The translations under genes and the position numbers were made by a program. A stretch of 64,000 nucleotides of DNA from Gimesia sp. (GTDB lineage Bacteria > Planctomycetota > Planctomycetia > Planctomycetales > Planctomycetaceae): NCBI RefSeq assembly GCF_040219335.1, contig NZ_JAVJSQ010000012.1:1-64000 (forward strand), in the 5' to 3' direction. Positions within the stretch are counted from its first letter, which is position 1; each line of letters opens with the position of its first letter. Below the pieces are notes generated by a model. That model saw only the letters and a list, made by a program, of their open reading frames with translations, was not told the origin of the DNA and searched no databases. This document shows positions 19,676-28,946 of this stretch, in pieces.

Positions 19676-20296
19676 GATTAAATCTTCTCCCCCTCACGAG
19701 AGGCGATTCTGTAATCGCCGTTGGCTTGAAGTGCCGTTTTATATTCTTTGATATGAATTGATGTTTGCTTTAACTTGATCCGCTGCTCGCTCTTGCAGGC
19801 TCGAAACGAGCGGGAATCAAAAAAACTCTAGCATGCGAAATGAGGGGAGGTCCGAAGTAGTCCTGATCTGTTCTGCTTTTTCAGGGAGTCGCAGTCAAAA
19901 AAGCGGGCAGCAGGAGATAAGGAAAGAGTTCCAGACAGGGAAAAGATCCGGTTATAGCGATCAGGCAATATTCAGAGCGGGTTTCCGAGATCGAGAATCG
20001 CTAAAATCGATCAGACGGGCTCGATCGTCAGGACAGGGGGCGGCTTGAAAAAATTCAGACAATGTAATCAGGTATTGTTTATATAAATGTCTGTTTTAAA
20101 AGGAGTTAGATGCAAAAACGCAACCTGCGATAAATCGGAGATTCGCTCTGGTGATCAAATAGACGTACTTCAGAGATACACATTGCACTGATTTGCCGTC
20201 CTAACTAAAATCCCGTTCCCTTCTTAACCCCTTTCGCACAAATCTAAACCAAACTCCAACTAATTATCACTGAGTGATCCAGCCACGGACGGTCTA
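19676..20296. other. Long divergent spacer, AT-rich, with a possible tiny leader ORF
   Basis: This 621-bp region separates a minus-strand unknown gene from the DUF481 gene. Toward the right it becomes AT-rich, with a -10-like TATAAA at 20082-20087. A tiny frame (ATG 20110 to TAA 20133, 7 codons) is preceded by AGGAG at 20101-20105. I found no longer gene, no tRNA and no strong repeat. Confidence 0.4.
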
Positions 20297-21430
20297 ATGG
20301 GTTGTTCCCACCTCATTACAGGAAGAAACTATCGCTGGTACAGCCTGCGAATACTGATGCTCTGGCTGATGGTCTGCAGCCTGGGTAATGTGCTGTCTGC
20401 TGCAGAACCGGTTCCGGCAGAAACGCTCTATCTTAAAAGTGGGGAGTTCCTGGCGGGAGAAAGTGTCGGTTTCGAGTCGGGCAAGATCCTGTTTCAACTG
20501 CCTGATGGGAGTGTCCGTAAGATTTCGCTGGAAGATGTGGATCGGCTTGAATACGCCGAGTTGGCGACCGACCCGGATACTCCGCCTCCAGGTGAGGAGC
20601 TGCTGGTCAGTAATGAGAACGTGGAACTTCCCCCGCTGCCGGCCATGATCAATCAGACCCCCGTTCCCCAGCCGATCGGCGTTTCACCGGAGTTCGGAGA
20701 TGTCGAAGATGAGAATACGGCTCCCTGGGATCGGGTGGAAAACTATTATGACACCTGCTGGGAATACGCTGAAATCTGGACCAAGCGGATGGAGATCGGC
20801 GGAACCTTTCTGGCAGGGAATACTCAGCGGGATTATGTTACCACTGCACTGCAACTGGAAAAGTCTGATGATGACAACCAGTTTCTGTTTGAGATTGGCG
20901 GTCGCTGGGGGCAGTCCAATGGTATTCGCGATGCCAACCGCTGGTACGGTAATGCGACTCTGGACGTGGCGCGCACCACGAAGTGGATTGTCTTCGTAAC
21001 GAATAAGAACGTTTACGATGAGTTTGAGAATCTGGACTGGCGGGGTACGATTTCCAGTGGTCTTGGTTACCGTTTTGTCAATGAAAAAGATCGCCGATTG
21101 ATCGTGCGTGTTGGTCCTGGTGGTACGCACGAAATTTATAACGATCCCAGTATGCGACGAACCACGCTCGACGTCTTTGCCGAAATCGAATTCCACTGGC
21201 CCTTAGGCGATCATGCGAAACTCGAGCACAAACAGACCTGGACTCCCAGTGTGGACAATATCCAGATTCTCCGTCTGACAAGCGAAACGGGGATCCTGTT
21301 CAAGCTGGACAACAAAGACCGCTGGAACCTGCGGCTGGGACTGCTGCAGGTCTACAACTCTTATCCCAACGCGGGCCGTAAGAAGAACGATTTTACCGGA
21401 ACGGTCTCCCTGGTTTACACACGAAAATAA
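20297..21430 (+). CDS. DUF481 family outer-membrane beta-barrel protein
   Basis: The 377-residue product has a signal peptide (hydrophobic run ILMLWLMVCSLGNVLSAAEP, cleavage probably after LSA). A short segment resembles an SH3-like exported module (LYLKSGEFLAGESVGFESGKILFQLPDGS). After a linker comes a C-terminal barrel of alternating amphipathic strands (KRMEIGGTFLAGN to GTVSLVYTRK), typical of DUF481 salt-stress-induced outer membrane proteins. The last residues end in a charged aromatic-containing strand. It is likely monocistronic and convergent with the M28 peptidase (11 bp). The function is probably structural or as a channel; ligand unknown. Confidence 0.82.
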   Translation: MGCSHLITGRNYRWYSLRILMLWLMVCSLGNVLSAAEPVPAETLYLKSGEFLAGESVGFESGKILFQLPDGSVRKISLEDVDRLEYAELATDPDTPPPGEELLVSNENVELPPLPAMINQTPVPQPIGVSPEFGDVEDENTAPWDRVENYYDTCWEYAEIWTKRMEIGGTFLAGNTQRDYVTTALQLEKSDDDNQFLFEIGGRWGQSNGIRDANRWYGNATLDVARTTKWIVFVTNKNVYDEFENLDWRGTISSGLGYRFVNEKDRRLIVRVGPGGTHEIYNDPSMRRTTLDVFAEIEFHWPLGDHAKLEHKQTWTPSVDNIQILRLTSETGILFKLDNKDRWNLRLGLLQVYNSYPNAGRKKNDFTGTVSLVYTRK

Positions 21431-21441
21431 ACAGATAACGC

Positions 21442-23514
21442 TTATTTGGGTTTACCCAGCTTCACGGTCAGTTTGACTCGCTTTCCGTCCCGCAGGACAG
21501 TGACCTCTACCTCCTCGCCGGCGGAAAACATCCGCAGCGCCAGGTCGAAGTCATCCAGACCATCGATTTTCGTCTTGCCCATCTTGATGATGGCATCGCC
21601 GGCTTTGAGGCCCGCTTTGTCAGCCGGGCTACCGGGAGAGGCTCCCGAAATGTGATAGCCGGGGCCTTCTCCACCAAAGTCCGGAATACTGCCGAAGTAA
21701 GGCCGGTTTCCGGAACGCATGGTCGCGGCGGGACGCTCGATCTTCACGTATTGAGGACGGTCGGGGCTCTCTGCAGTCGCGATAGCGATTTCTTCCAGAA
21801 ACCCGATGATCCGTTCCATGCCCGGGATATTGATTTTGTCCCAGTCATCGGAGGGGCGATGGTAGTCGCTGTGAGTTCCCGTAAAGAGGTGCAGTACCGG
21901 AATCTGCTTGCCGTAAAAGGAGCTGTGATCACTGGGACCGAACCCTTCCGGCTTGAGTGAGAGTTTCAGGTCGTAGGCTTTCGCAGTATTTTCTACCAGT
22001 GTTTCCCAGCGGGGGGCGGTGCCAGTACCGAAAACGGTCAGCTTGTCGTCGGTCAAACGTCCGACCATATCCATGTTGAGCATCGCCACGGTGTTCTTCA
22101 GGTCAAACACGGGATTTTTGACGTAATGTGCCGAGCCGATCAGCCCCCGTTCTTCACCGGTAAAGGCGATGAAGACCAGGCGGCGGGGCAGGGGATCCTT
22201 GCGGGCTGCCAGCTTGCGAGCCAGCTCGATCAGGGCCACGGTTCCCGAGGCATTGTCGTCGGCACCGTTGTGGACATCGGTCGAACCGGGGGCCAGTGAA
22301 CCTTCACCGCCGTAACCAACGTGATCATAGTGCGCGCCGATGACGATGGTTTCATCAGCGTGAGGACCTTTGCCTTCCAGCACGCCAATCACATTTTTGA
22401 CTTCCGTGCGAATCTGTTCGACCGAAATCTCGCCCTGGGCTTTCCACTGGGGTAACGCGAAGCTTTCCGGCTTCAGTGTTTCATCGATTTTACCTTCGAG
22501 TTCCTGCAGCGTTGGTTTCCCTGCGTCCTTGAAGAGTTCGTTACACTTTTCGATGGTGATGTGAGCAATTGGGATCGAACGGCCATCTCCGCTGCCGGCA
22601 TACCCGAATTCCATTAGGCGGTCGAAATGCGCCTCTTTCAGATTCTTGCGTGCCTGCTGTACATCGTGCAGGGCTTTTTTCAGGGTGACAGCACTGGTTT
22701 CCTCTTTATCCTTCGCTGCTTTTTCCCATTTTTCAGTGGCGAGAATCAGTTCTTCAATCGCCTCCTGTTCCAGTTCGCGGGCCTCTTTTTTGTGTTCCTG
22801 CGTGGAATAGTAATCATTGACGAACAGGATCGCTTTGGCACCTTTACCGAAGGCGGTGCTCACTTTGTAGCGGAGTGCTGCATAACGTGAAATGCCATGG
22901 GCCCCCGCGAAGGGGCTCTCTTTATCGCCCTGCTGGGGAGTGCGACGCATAATGATGACGACCTTGTCTTTTACATCGACGTTGGCATAGTCATTGTATT
23001 TCGCGTCCTGGGCATCGATACCGTATCCGCAGAAGACGACTTCCGCATCAAATTTTCCCGAGCCGCCGAACGAGCAGGAACGGAAATCCTGGTCATAGGC
23101 GAGGGGAATTGTTTTGCCGTCTGGTCCGGTCAACTGCAGTTCGTTGGACGGACCCAGTTTGCTGCCCGTGTTGATGGTGAATTTCTGAAAGGCACTTTCT
23201 TCAACCGTTGTCACATCCAGGCCGGCTGCTTTGAATTCTTTGACGATATAGTCTGCAGCGAGGTTGATGCCCTGTGTGTCGACCCCGCGCCCTTCGAGTT
23301 CATCGGAGGCCAGGTATTTAATCGCGTCCAGCATCCGTTTACCGCCGGCAGAATCGACTTCCGTTTTGGCTTTCGCACTGGCGGGTTTGGTCGGAGTTTC
23401 GGCCCGCAGGCTGGCAGGGCCGGTGATCAGTGAAAGGCTGACGCCACATACGAAAAGCAGACCGTATCCGGTTGCGAGTAATCTGGAAATCCGATTCGAG
23501 TTCAGAACAGACAT
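21442..23514 (-). CDS. M28-family zinc aminopeptidase with PA and PDZ domains
   Basis: The 690-residue exported protease starts with a signal peptide (about 1-38). A PA-like region (VVFCGYGIDAQDAKYNDY) precedes the M28 core. The metal and catalytic residues are readable: His in GAHYDHVGYGG, Asp in NGADDNASGT, Glu-Glu in FTGEERGL, Asp in LNMDMVG, and His in GTHSDYHRPSDDW. A C-terminal PDZ domain (about 610-690; GASPGSPADKAGLKAGDAI) ends at the stop. An inserted Glu/Lys-rich coiled segment lies about residues 240-290. It probably trims peptides in the periplasm. It is convergent with the DUF481 gene and monocistronic on its strand. Confidence 0.92.
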   Translation of the reverse strand: MSVLNSNRISRLLATGYGLLFVCGVSLSLITGPASLRAETPTKPASAKAKTEVDSAGGKRMLDAIKYLASDELEGRGVDTQGINLAADYIVKEFKAAGLDVTTVEESAFQKFTINTGSKLGPSNELQLTGPDGKTIPLAYDQDFRSCSFGGSGKFDAEVVFCGYGIDAQDAKYNDYANVDVKDKVVIIMRRTPQQGDKESPFAGAHGISRYAALRYKVSTAFGKGAKAILFVNDYYSTQEHKKEARELEQEAIEELILATEKWEKAAKDKEETSAVTLKKALHDVQQARKNLKEAHFDRLMEFGYAGSGDGRSIPIAHITIEKCNELFKDAGKPTLQELEGKIDETLKPESFALPQWKAQGEISVEQIRTEVKNVIGVLEGKGPHADETIVIGAHYDHVGYGGEGSLAPGSTDVHNGADDNASGTVALIELARKLAARKDPLPRRLVFIAFTGEERGLIGSAHYVKNPVFDLKNTVAMLNMDMVGRLTDDKLTVFGTGTAPRWETLVENTAKAYDLKLSLKPEGFGPSDHSSFYGKQIPVLHLFTGTHSDYHRPSDDWDKINIPGMERIIGFLEEIAIATAESPDRPQYVKIERPAATMRSGNRPYFGSIPDFGGEGPGYHISGASPGSPADKAGLKAGDAIIKMGKTKIDGLDDFDLALRMFSAGEEVEVTVLRDGKRVKLTVKLGKPK

Positions 23515-23838
23515 ATAACCTCTTTCTCCACAGGTTTTTGAAAAGGGGGCCTGTTGTCTTTACGTGTTCGTCTGGAAGACTGTTGGAAGCGGGACGCACT
23601 ACTCTAAGGCGGCACCCGATATTATCATTTTCGCAATTCCCGTGCTGAATGGAAGCCTGTTAATAAAGATAAATCAAAAAACATATTTGTTCCCAACTCT
23701 TTTTTGTTGTTGCGTTTACGAAGCAGCGGCCTGAACTGGCGAATTGCCGGCGGAACGGGTAGAGTCTTAAAGAGAACCTCACCGTGAGTACATGGACCAT
23801 GTCGCTTACGGGATGCACAATTGAACTGGGAATCACTC
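23515..23838. other. Divergent promoter region, M28 peptidase / acyl-CoA operon
   Basis: This 324-bp spacer has an AT-rich core around 23655-23715 with T and A tracts, where both divergent promoters probably lie. No clear -35/-10 pair, repeat or reading frame with a ribosome-binding site was found. Confidence 0.4.
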
Positions 23839-25878
23839 ATGGACATCACAGCGGCAGCGCTCGAAAACTGTGGTCTCTCGCCTGAAACAGCGGTTCAGCT
23901 GCAACAGAGACTGCAGGCCTTACCTTCACAGCACGAAAATGAACTCTGGCAGACGCTGGTCACAGATTTCCTCACTCCCGAACTCCCGTTCGCCGTCCAT
24001 CAGCTGTTGTATCAGAGCGTCTATCAGAGTCAGCTCGAAAGTGGTACGCCTGCCCCGGCCTGGTTTCCGGGGGAGCGGGAGCTGGCGTCATCTAATCTGG
24101 CCGGCTGGCTGAACGAGTTGAATCTGCACAGTATGGAAGATCTGCACTCCTGGTCGGTGCACGATCGAAGCCTTTTTACGCAGAAGCTGATCGATTCCCT
24201 GCGGATCCGGTTTCAGGAGCCCCCGCGTGAGATTATGAACGTCGAGGCAGGCATCGAGCAGGTCCAGTGGTTGACCGGGGCACGTTTGAATATCGTCGAG
24301 AGTTGTTTTCGCAATAAATCCGACGAGACAGCCGTCTGCTTCCAGAAAGGAAGTTCGGAACTGCAGCAACTCAGCTATACCGAATTGAAACAGCTGACCG
24401 CGCAGGTGGCCAATGGACTGCGGGCAGCGGGTTACGAACCCGGAACCCGGATCGCCGTCATGATGCCGATGACAGTGGAATCGGTGGCAATTTTTCTGGG
24501 AATCATCGCCGCCGGTTGTGTGGTGGTGACCATTGCCGACAGTTTCTCCGCCGAGGAGATGCAGGTGAGGTTGAAGATTACCGAACCGGAACTCATCTTC
24601 ATCCAGGATGTCATCTCCCGCGGCAGCAGGCAGTTACCCCTCTTTACCAAGCTGGGGGCGGAACAACGGCTCCCCGCGATCGTGCTACCCGAACAGGAGA
24701 CGCTACAGGTGCCGCTCCGGGAAGGGGACCGGCCCTGGTCGGAGTTTCTTTCAGAGAACCGGGAACTGACTTGCGAACCCCGTAACCCGCACGATGAGAC
24801 CACAATTCTCTTTTCTTCCGGAACGACGGGCAATCCCAAAGGGATTCCCTGGGATCAGACCACGCCTATCAAATCTGCCGGCGATGGGTTTCTGCATCAT
24901 GATATTCAGGCTGGCGATGTCGTCTGCTGGCCGACCAATCTGGGCTGGATGATGGGCCCCTGGCTGGTGTATGCCACGCTGATCAACGATGCGACCCTTG
25001 CATTGAGCGATGCGGTGCCGACCAGTCGTGGGTTTTGTGAGTTCGTACAGAACGCCCGTGTGACCATGCTGGGCCTGGTCCCCAGTATCGTCTCTGCCTG
25101 GCGGAGCCAGGATAGTGTCGCCGGGCTGGACTGGACGCAGATCAAGGTTTTCAGTTCGACCGGGGAGTGTTCGAATCCGGACGACATGCTCTGGCTGATG
25201 TCGCGGGCCGGTTATCGTCCCGTGATTGAATACTGTGGCGGAACCGAGACCGGCGGCGGTTACATTACGGGGACAGTATTGAAGCCGGGAGTGCCCGGTC
25301 TGTTTGCCTGTCCGGCGGTCGGCTTCGACTGGCTGCTGCTGGATGAATCAGGTCACCTGACCGAAAACGGGGAAGTCTTCTTCGTGCCTCCCGTGATTGG
25401 CTTGTCGACCCGCCTGATCAACCGCGATCACCACGAGGTCTACTTTGCGGACATCCCGCCAGGACCGGAGGGGGAACTCTTGCGTCGACACGGCGATCAG
25501 ATCGAAGCGTTACCCGACGGTTATTTCCGGGCGCAGGGACGGATTGACGATGCGATGAACCTGGGGGGAATCAAAGTCAGCTCCGTGCAGATTGAGGAGC
25601 TGCTCACCCAGGCGGAGGGCGTGCGGGAAGTGGCTGCAATTGCGGTGCCCCCGGCGGGCGGCGGTCCGAGTCTGCTGGTGATTTATGTGGTCATGCAGCC
25701 GGAAACGAACTTCGAGGCAGAGGCACTGCAGTCCAGCATGCAGCAGATCATTCGCAGTCAGCTCAATCCGCTGTTTAAAATACAGGCGGTGCGTGAGATC
25801 GAACAGTTGCCCCGCACGGCATCCAACAAAGTGATGCGGCGGAAATTACGTGATTTATTTCAAGGTTCAGAAACATGA
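23839..25878 (+). CDS. AMP-dependent acyl-CoA synthetase (plant AAE17/18-like; acetoacetate-CoA ligase candidate)
   Basis: From ATG 23839 the product has 679 residues; the frame also allows TTG 23821. The ATP motif ILFSSGTTGNPKGIPW, the adenylate-binding region YCGGTETGGGY and the C-terminal hinge QGRIDDAMNLGGIKVS with distal Lys (RTASNKVMRRKL) mark an ANL-superfamily acyl-CoA synthetase. The N-terminal extension, including FLTPELPFAVHQLLYQ, resembles plant peroxisomal acyl-activating enzymes 17/18 as I remember them. No membrane segments. The stop overlaps the thiolase start (ATGA at 25875-25878), indicating translational coupling. With thiolase and 3-hydroxybutyrate dehydrogenase downstream, acetoacetate is the most economical substrate, but this is inference. 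Confidence 0.85.
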   Translation: MDITAAALENCGLSPETAVQLQQRLQALPSQHENELWQTLVTDFLTPELPFAVHQLLYQSVYQSQLESGTPAPAWFPGERELASSNLAGWLNELNLHSMEDLHSWSVHDRSLFTQKLIDSLRIRFQEPPREIMNVEAGIEQVQWLTGARLNIVESCFRNKSDETAVCFQKGSSELQQLSYTELKQLTAQVANGLRAAGYEPGTRIAVMMPMTVESVAIFLGIIAAGCVVVTIADSFSAEEMQVRLKITEPELIFIQDVISRGSRQLPLFTKLGAEQRLPAIVLPEQETLQVPLREGDRPWSEFLSENRELTCEPRNPHDETTILFSSGTTGNPKGIPWDQTTPIKSAGDGFLHHDIQAGDVVCWPTNLGWMMGPWLVYATLINDATLALSDAVPTSRGFCEFVQNARVTMLGLVPSIVSAWRSQDSVAGLDWTQIKVFSSTGECSNPDDMLWLMSRAGYRPVIEYCGGTETGGGYITGTVLKPGVPGLFACPAVGFDWLLLDESGHLTENGEVFFVPPVIGLSTRLINRDHHEVYFADIPPGPEGELLRRHGDQIEALPDGYFRAQGRIDDAMNLGGIKVSSVQIEELLTQAEGVREVAAIAVPPAGGGPSLLVIYVVMQPETNFEAEALQSSMQQIIRSQLNPLFKIQAVREIEQLPRTASNKVMRRKLRDLFQGSET

Positions 25879-27074
25879 GTCAGCAGGGAGCACAGCGGGT
25901 CGCCGTTCTGGGAGCCGTCCGCACACCCATTGGTGCCTTCAACGGTGCCTTTCAGAATCTGTCGGCAGTCCAGTTGGGCACGGCAGCCATCAAGGAGACA
26001 CTCAAGCGGAGTCACCTGACCGCACTGCAGGTGGATGAAGTCATCCTGGGGCAGGTCTTCACCGCCGGCTGTGGTATGAACCCGGCGCGACAGGCGGCCG
26101 TGCACGCGGGCATTCCTTATCATGTCCCGGCGACGACCGTGAACATGGTCTGCGGATCCGGTCTGAAGTCGGTCGCTCTGGGAATGCAGTCCATTCTGTG
26201 TGGCAAGTCGCGTGTCGTTCTGGCGGGTGGGATGGAGAGCATGAGCAACACTCCCTATCTGTTAAAAGGGGCTCGCAGCGGATTCAGGATGGGCGATCAA
26301 CAACTCGTCGATTCCATGATCCACGATGCCTTGTGGGACGCCTTTTATGATTGTCACATGGGCATTACTGCCGAGAACCTGGCAGAGAAATACGAGGTGA
26401 CAAGGGAAGACCAGGACCGCTTTGCGGTGCAGAGCCAGCAACGTTACCAGGCCGCTTTGGAAGCGGGAAAGTTTGACGAGGAAATCGTGGGCGTCTCGGT
26501 GCCACAGCGCAAAGGGGAACCGCAGCTGGTTTCCGTCGACGAACACCCGCGGAAAGAGACGAACCTGGAAACGATCTCGTGCCTGCGTCCGTCCTTCAAA
26601 AAAGAGGGGGGGACCGTGACCGCTGCGAATTCCTCGGGGATCAACGACGGTGCTGCGACGCTGCTGATCGCGGAGGAAGCGTTTGTCGAAGAACAGAAGC
26701 TGCAACCGCTGGCCTGGATTCGCAGCTTTTCGAATGTGGGACTGGATCCACAGTTTATGGGGATGGGGCCGGCCAATGCGATTGAAGATCTGTTGCAGGA
26801 CGCGGGGTTGAAACTCGCGGACATCGATCTGCTGGAAGTGAATGAAGCCTTTGCCGCACAGGCCCTGGCGGTCGGCAAGAAACTGGGCTGGGATGAAGCC
26901 CGTGTGAACGTCAACGGCGGGGCGATTGCCTTGGGACATCCCCTGGGGGCCAGCGGAGCCCGCGTGGCAGTAACACTGCTGCATGAGATGCGGAAACAGC
27001 AGGCGGCCCGCGGCATTGCCTCACTCTGCATTGGGGGCGGCATGGGAATCGCCATGTTATTAGAGTCCGCTTGA
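25875..27074 (+). CDS. Thiolase (acetyl-CoA C-acetyltransferase type)
   Basis: This 399-residue enzyme has the full thiolase set: nucleophilic Cys93 in NMVCGSGLKS, the family segment GGMESMSNTPYL, NSSGINDGAA, the basic His about residue 355 in GHPLGASGAR, and a second Cys near 384 in SLCIGGGMG. Length and motifs fit biosynthetic or degradative acetoacetyl-CoA thiolases. It would split acetoacetyl-CoA to two acetyl-CoA, or do the reverse. It overlaps the synthetase gene by four bases, and the next gene follows after 31 bases, so it lies within one operon. Confidence 0.95.
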   Translation: MSQQGAQRVAVLGAVRTPIGAFNGAFQNLSAVQLGTAAIKETLKRSHLTALQVDEVILGQVFTAGCGMNPARQAAVHAGIPYHVPATTVNMVCGSGLKSVALGMQSILCGKSRVVLAGGMESMSNTPYLLKGARSGFRMGDQQLVDSMIHDALWDAFYDCHMGITAENLAEKYEVTREDQDRFAVQSQQRYQAALEAGKFDEEIVGVSVPQRKGEPQLVSVDEHPRKETNLETISCLRPSFKKEGGTVTAANSSGINDGAATLLIAEEAFVEEQKLQPLAWIRSFSNVGLDPQFMGMGPANAIEDLLQDAGLKLADIDLLEVNEAFAAQALAVGKKLGWDEARVNVNGGAIALGHPLGASGARVAVTLLHEMRKQQAARGIASLCIGGGMGIAMLLESA

Positions 27075-27105
27075 AGTGACTATCTAAGAAAGAGGGCGTT
27101 ACAGC

Positions 27106-28038
27106 ATGCAGGAAATTGGGATTCTGGGAGCAGGTTTGATCGGGGCGAGCTGGGCCTCTTTTTTCGCGGCTCAGGGGCTGAAAGTCCGGATCTATGATGT
27201 GAACGAGGAAGTGAAACAGCAGGCCCTCGGCGTAGCGGAGAACAATCTCCAGCGGCTGGTCAAACTGGAACTGCTCAGCGAGGAAGCGAAAGCCGTCGGT
27301 CTCCAGAATCTGCAACTGGTTGACTCCATGCAGGAGTTGTTAACTGATGTGGAATACGTTCAGGAATCGGTGATTGAAGATTACGAGATCAAGGCCGACG
27401 TCTATCGGCAGTTCGAACAGTCTGCTCCCGAGACCGCCATTCTGGCCAGCAGTTCTTCGGGACTGTTGATGACGCGGATGCAGTCGGTGCTGCAGTACCC
27501 CGGACGCGCGTTGATTGCGCATCCCTTCAATCCGCCGCACCTCATCCCACTGGTGGAACTGGTGCCCGGCGAACAGACAGCGCCAGAAACCGTCGAACGG
27601 GTACGCGACTTCTTCCAGCAACTGGGCAAGTATCCCGTGATCCTCAATAAAGAGGTCCCGGGTCACATCGCCAACCGACTGGCGGCGGCGATCTGGCGTG
27701 AGTCGCTGGCATTACTGGATGAAGGGGTGGCCAGTGTGGAAGACATTGATGCCGCCCTCTGCCAGGGGCCGGGTCTGCGCTGGGCGCTGATGGGACAGCA
27801 CCTGATTTATGAACTGGGGGGCGGCGAGGGCGGTTACCAGAAGTTCTTCGATACCATCGGGGCTTCGTTCGAAGCATACTGGGAAGACATGCAGACCTGG
27901 ACCCGGATTCCCGAGTCAGCCAAAGAGAAAGCGGTGGCGGGCACGCAGAAGTACCTGGAACAACAGGGGCGAGCCGAGCGGGCTGCCTGGCGCGATGAGA
28001 AGCTGGCGCGGATTCAGCAGATTCTGAAAGAGGAATAA
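27106..28038 (+). CDS. 3-Hydroxyacyl-CoA dehydrogenase family (short lambda-crystallin/carnitine dehydrogenase type)
   Basis: The 310-residue enzyme has an N-terminal NAD domain with GILGAGLIGASWA (5-17) and Asp31 for the ribose. The catalytic His139 lies in AHPFNPPHLIPLVE, with Ser116-118 before it. The C-terminal dimer domain carries NRLAAAIWRESLALLDEGVAS. Its size matches stand-alone short members, which include L-carnitine dehydrogenase and lambda-crystallin, so the substrate may be a free 3-hydroxy acid and not only a CoA ester. It lies 31 bases after thiolase and 3 bases before 3-hydroxybutyrate dehydrogenase, which places it in the same operon. The exact substrate is unresolved. Confidence 0.88.
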   Translation: MQEIGILGAGLIGASWASFFAAQGLKVRIYDVNEEVKQQALGVAENNLQRLVKLELLSEEAKAVGLQNLQLVDSMQELLTDVEYVQESVIEDYEIKADVYRQFEQSAPETAILASSSSGLLMTRMQSVLQYPGRALIAHPFNPPHLIPLVELVPGEQTAPETVERVRDFFQQLGKYPVILNKEVPGHIANRLAAAIWRESLALLDEGVASVEDIDAALCQGPGLRWALMGQHLIYELGGGEGGYQKFFDTIGASFEAYWEDMQTWTRIPESAKEKAVAGTQKYLEQQGRAERAAWRDEKLARIQQILKEE

Positions 28039-28041
28039 ACC

Positions 28042-28809
28042 ATGACACAAGCCAAAGTTGCTTTGATTACCGGCGCTGCCAGCGGCATCGGGGCGGAAAT
28101 TGCCCGGACGCTGTTCCATGAAGGCTGTGATGTGGTGATCGCCGATCTGCACGAGCCTGAATATCTCGTAGAGCTGTCCGCGGCAGGACAGCGGAAGCTG
28201 TTTGTTCCCACGGATCTCTCGGATCAGACGCAGTGCAAGACGCTGGTGGAGCGGGTGACCCGGGAGTGGGGTGGCGTGGATATCCTGGTCAACAATGCGG
28301 GCTTTCAGCATGTTTCGCCCCTGGAGGATTTTCCGGAAGCGGTCTGGGAGAAGATGCTGCAGGTGATGCTGACAGCGCCTTTTCTGCTGACAAAGTATGT
28401 CCTGCCTGGAATGAAACAGCGACAGTGGGGGCGCATCATCAACATGGGCTCGATTCATTCGCAGGTGGCCTCGCTCAATAAAGCGGGCTACATCGCTGCG
28501 AAGCATGGACTGGTGGGATTGACGAAAACGACAGCCCTGGAAGGGGGACCGTTTCAGATCACTGCCAATGTGATTTGTCCCGCCTATGTGCGAACGCCTC
28601 TGGTCGAACAGCAGATCGCGGCCCAGGCGGAGACCCTGGGGATCAGCATTGAAGAGGTCGAAAGTCAGGTCTTCCTTAAAGCCTCTGCGACGGGCCGTAT
28701 GATTGAGCCTGCAGAGGTGGCGTCGATGGTGAGCTATCTCTGTTCGGAGCAGGCCAAATCCATCACCGGCGCCTGCTGGACCATCGATGGCGGCTGGACG
28801 GCCCAATAG
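28042..28809 (+). CDS. 3-Hydroxybutyrate dehydrogenase (SDR family)
   Basis: This 255-residue classical SDR has NAD motif TGAASGIG (10-17), NNAG (84-87) and the Ser137/Tyr150/Lys154 triad. The residues known to hold the carboxylate in Pseudomonas 3-hydroxybutyrate dehydrogenases are recognisable: Gln89, His139, Lys147, Gln190/191 and a terminal Trp253. It catalyses (R)-3-hydroxybutyrate plus NAD to acetoacetate. The start is three bases after the preceding stop, and it is the last gene of the four-gene operon. Followed by an acyl-CoA synthetase and a thiolase step, it gives acetyl-CoA. I am confident in the enzyme class; the symbol bdhA is a likely name but I leave it blank. Confidence 0.9.
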   Translation: MTQAKVALITGAASGIGAEIARTLFHEGCDVVIADLHEPEYLVELSAAGQRKLFVPTDLSDQTQCKTLVERVTREWGGVDILVNNAGFQHVSPLEDFPEAVWEKMLQVMLTAPFLLTKYVLPGMKQRQWGRIINMGSIHSQVASLNKAGYIAAKHGLVGLTKTTALEGGPFQITANVICPAYVRTPLVEQQIAAQAETLGISIEEVESQVFLKASATGRMIEPAEVASMVSYLCSEQAKSITGACWTIDGGWTAQ

Positions 28810-28946
28810 CCATGTTTAGGCTCTGATCTCCGTTTTTACCGGGCGGGCAATTATTTAACATTGCTAACAGGGACACGACGTATTAGATTGTGCTTATGTA
28901 AGCGGCTCACAGAACACCTTACCCGACTTGTGTGATGAGGTGAAGT

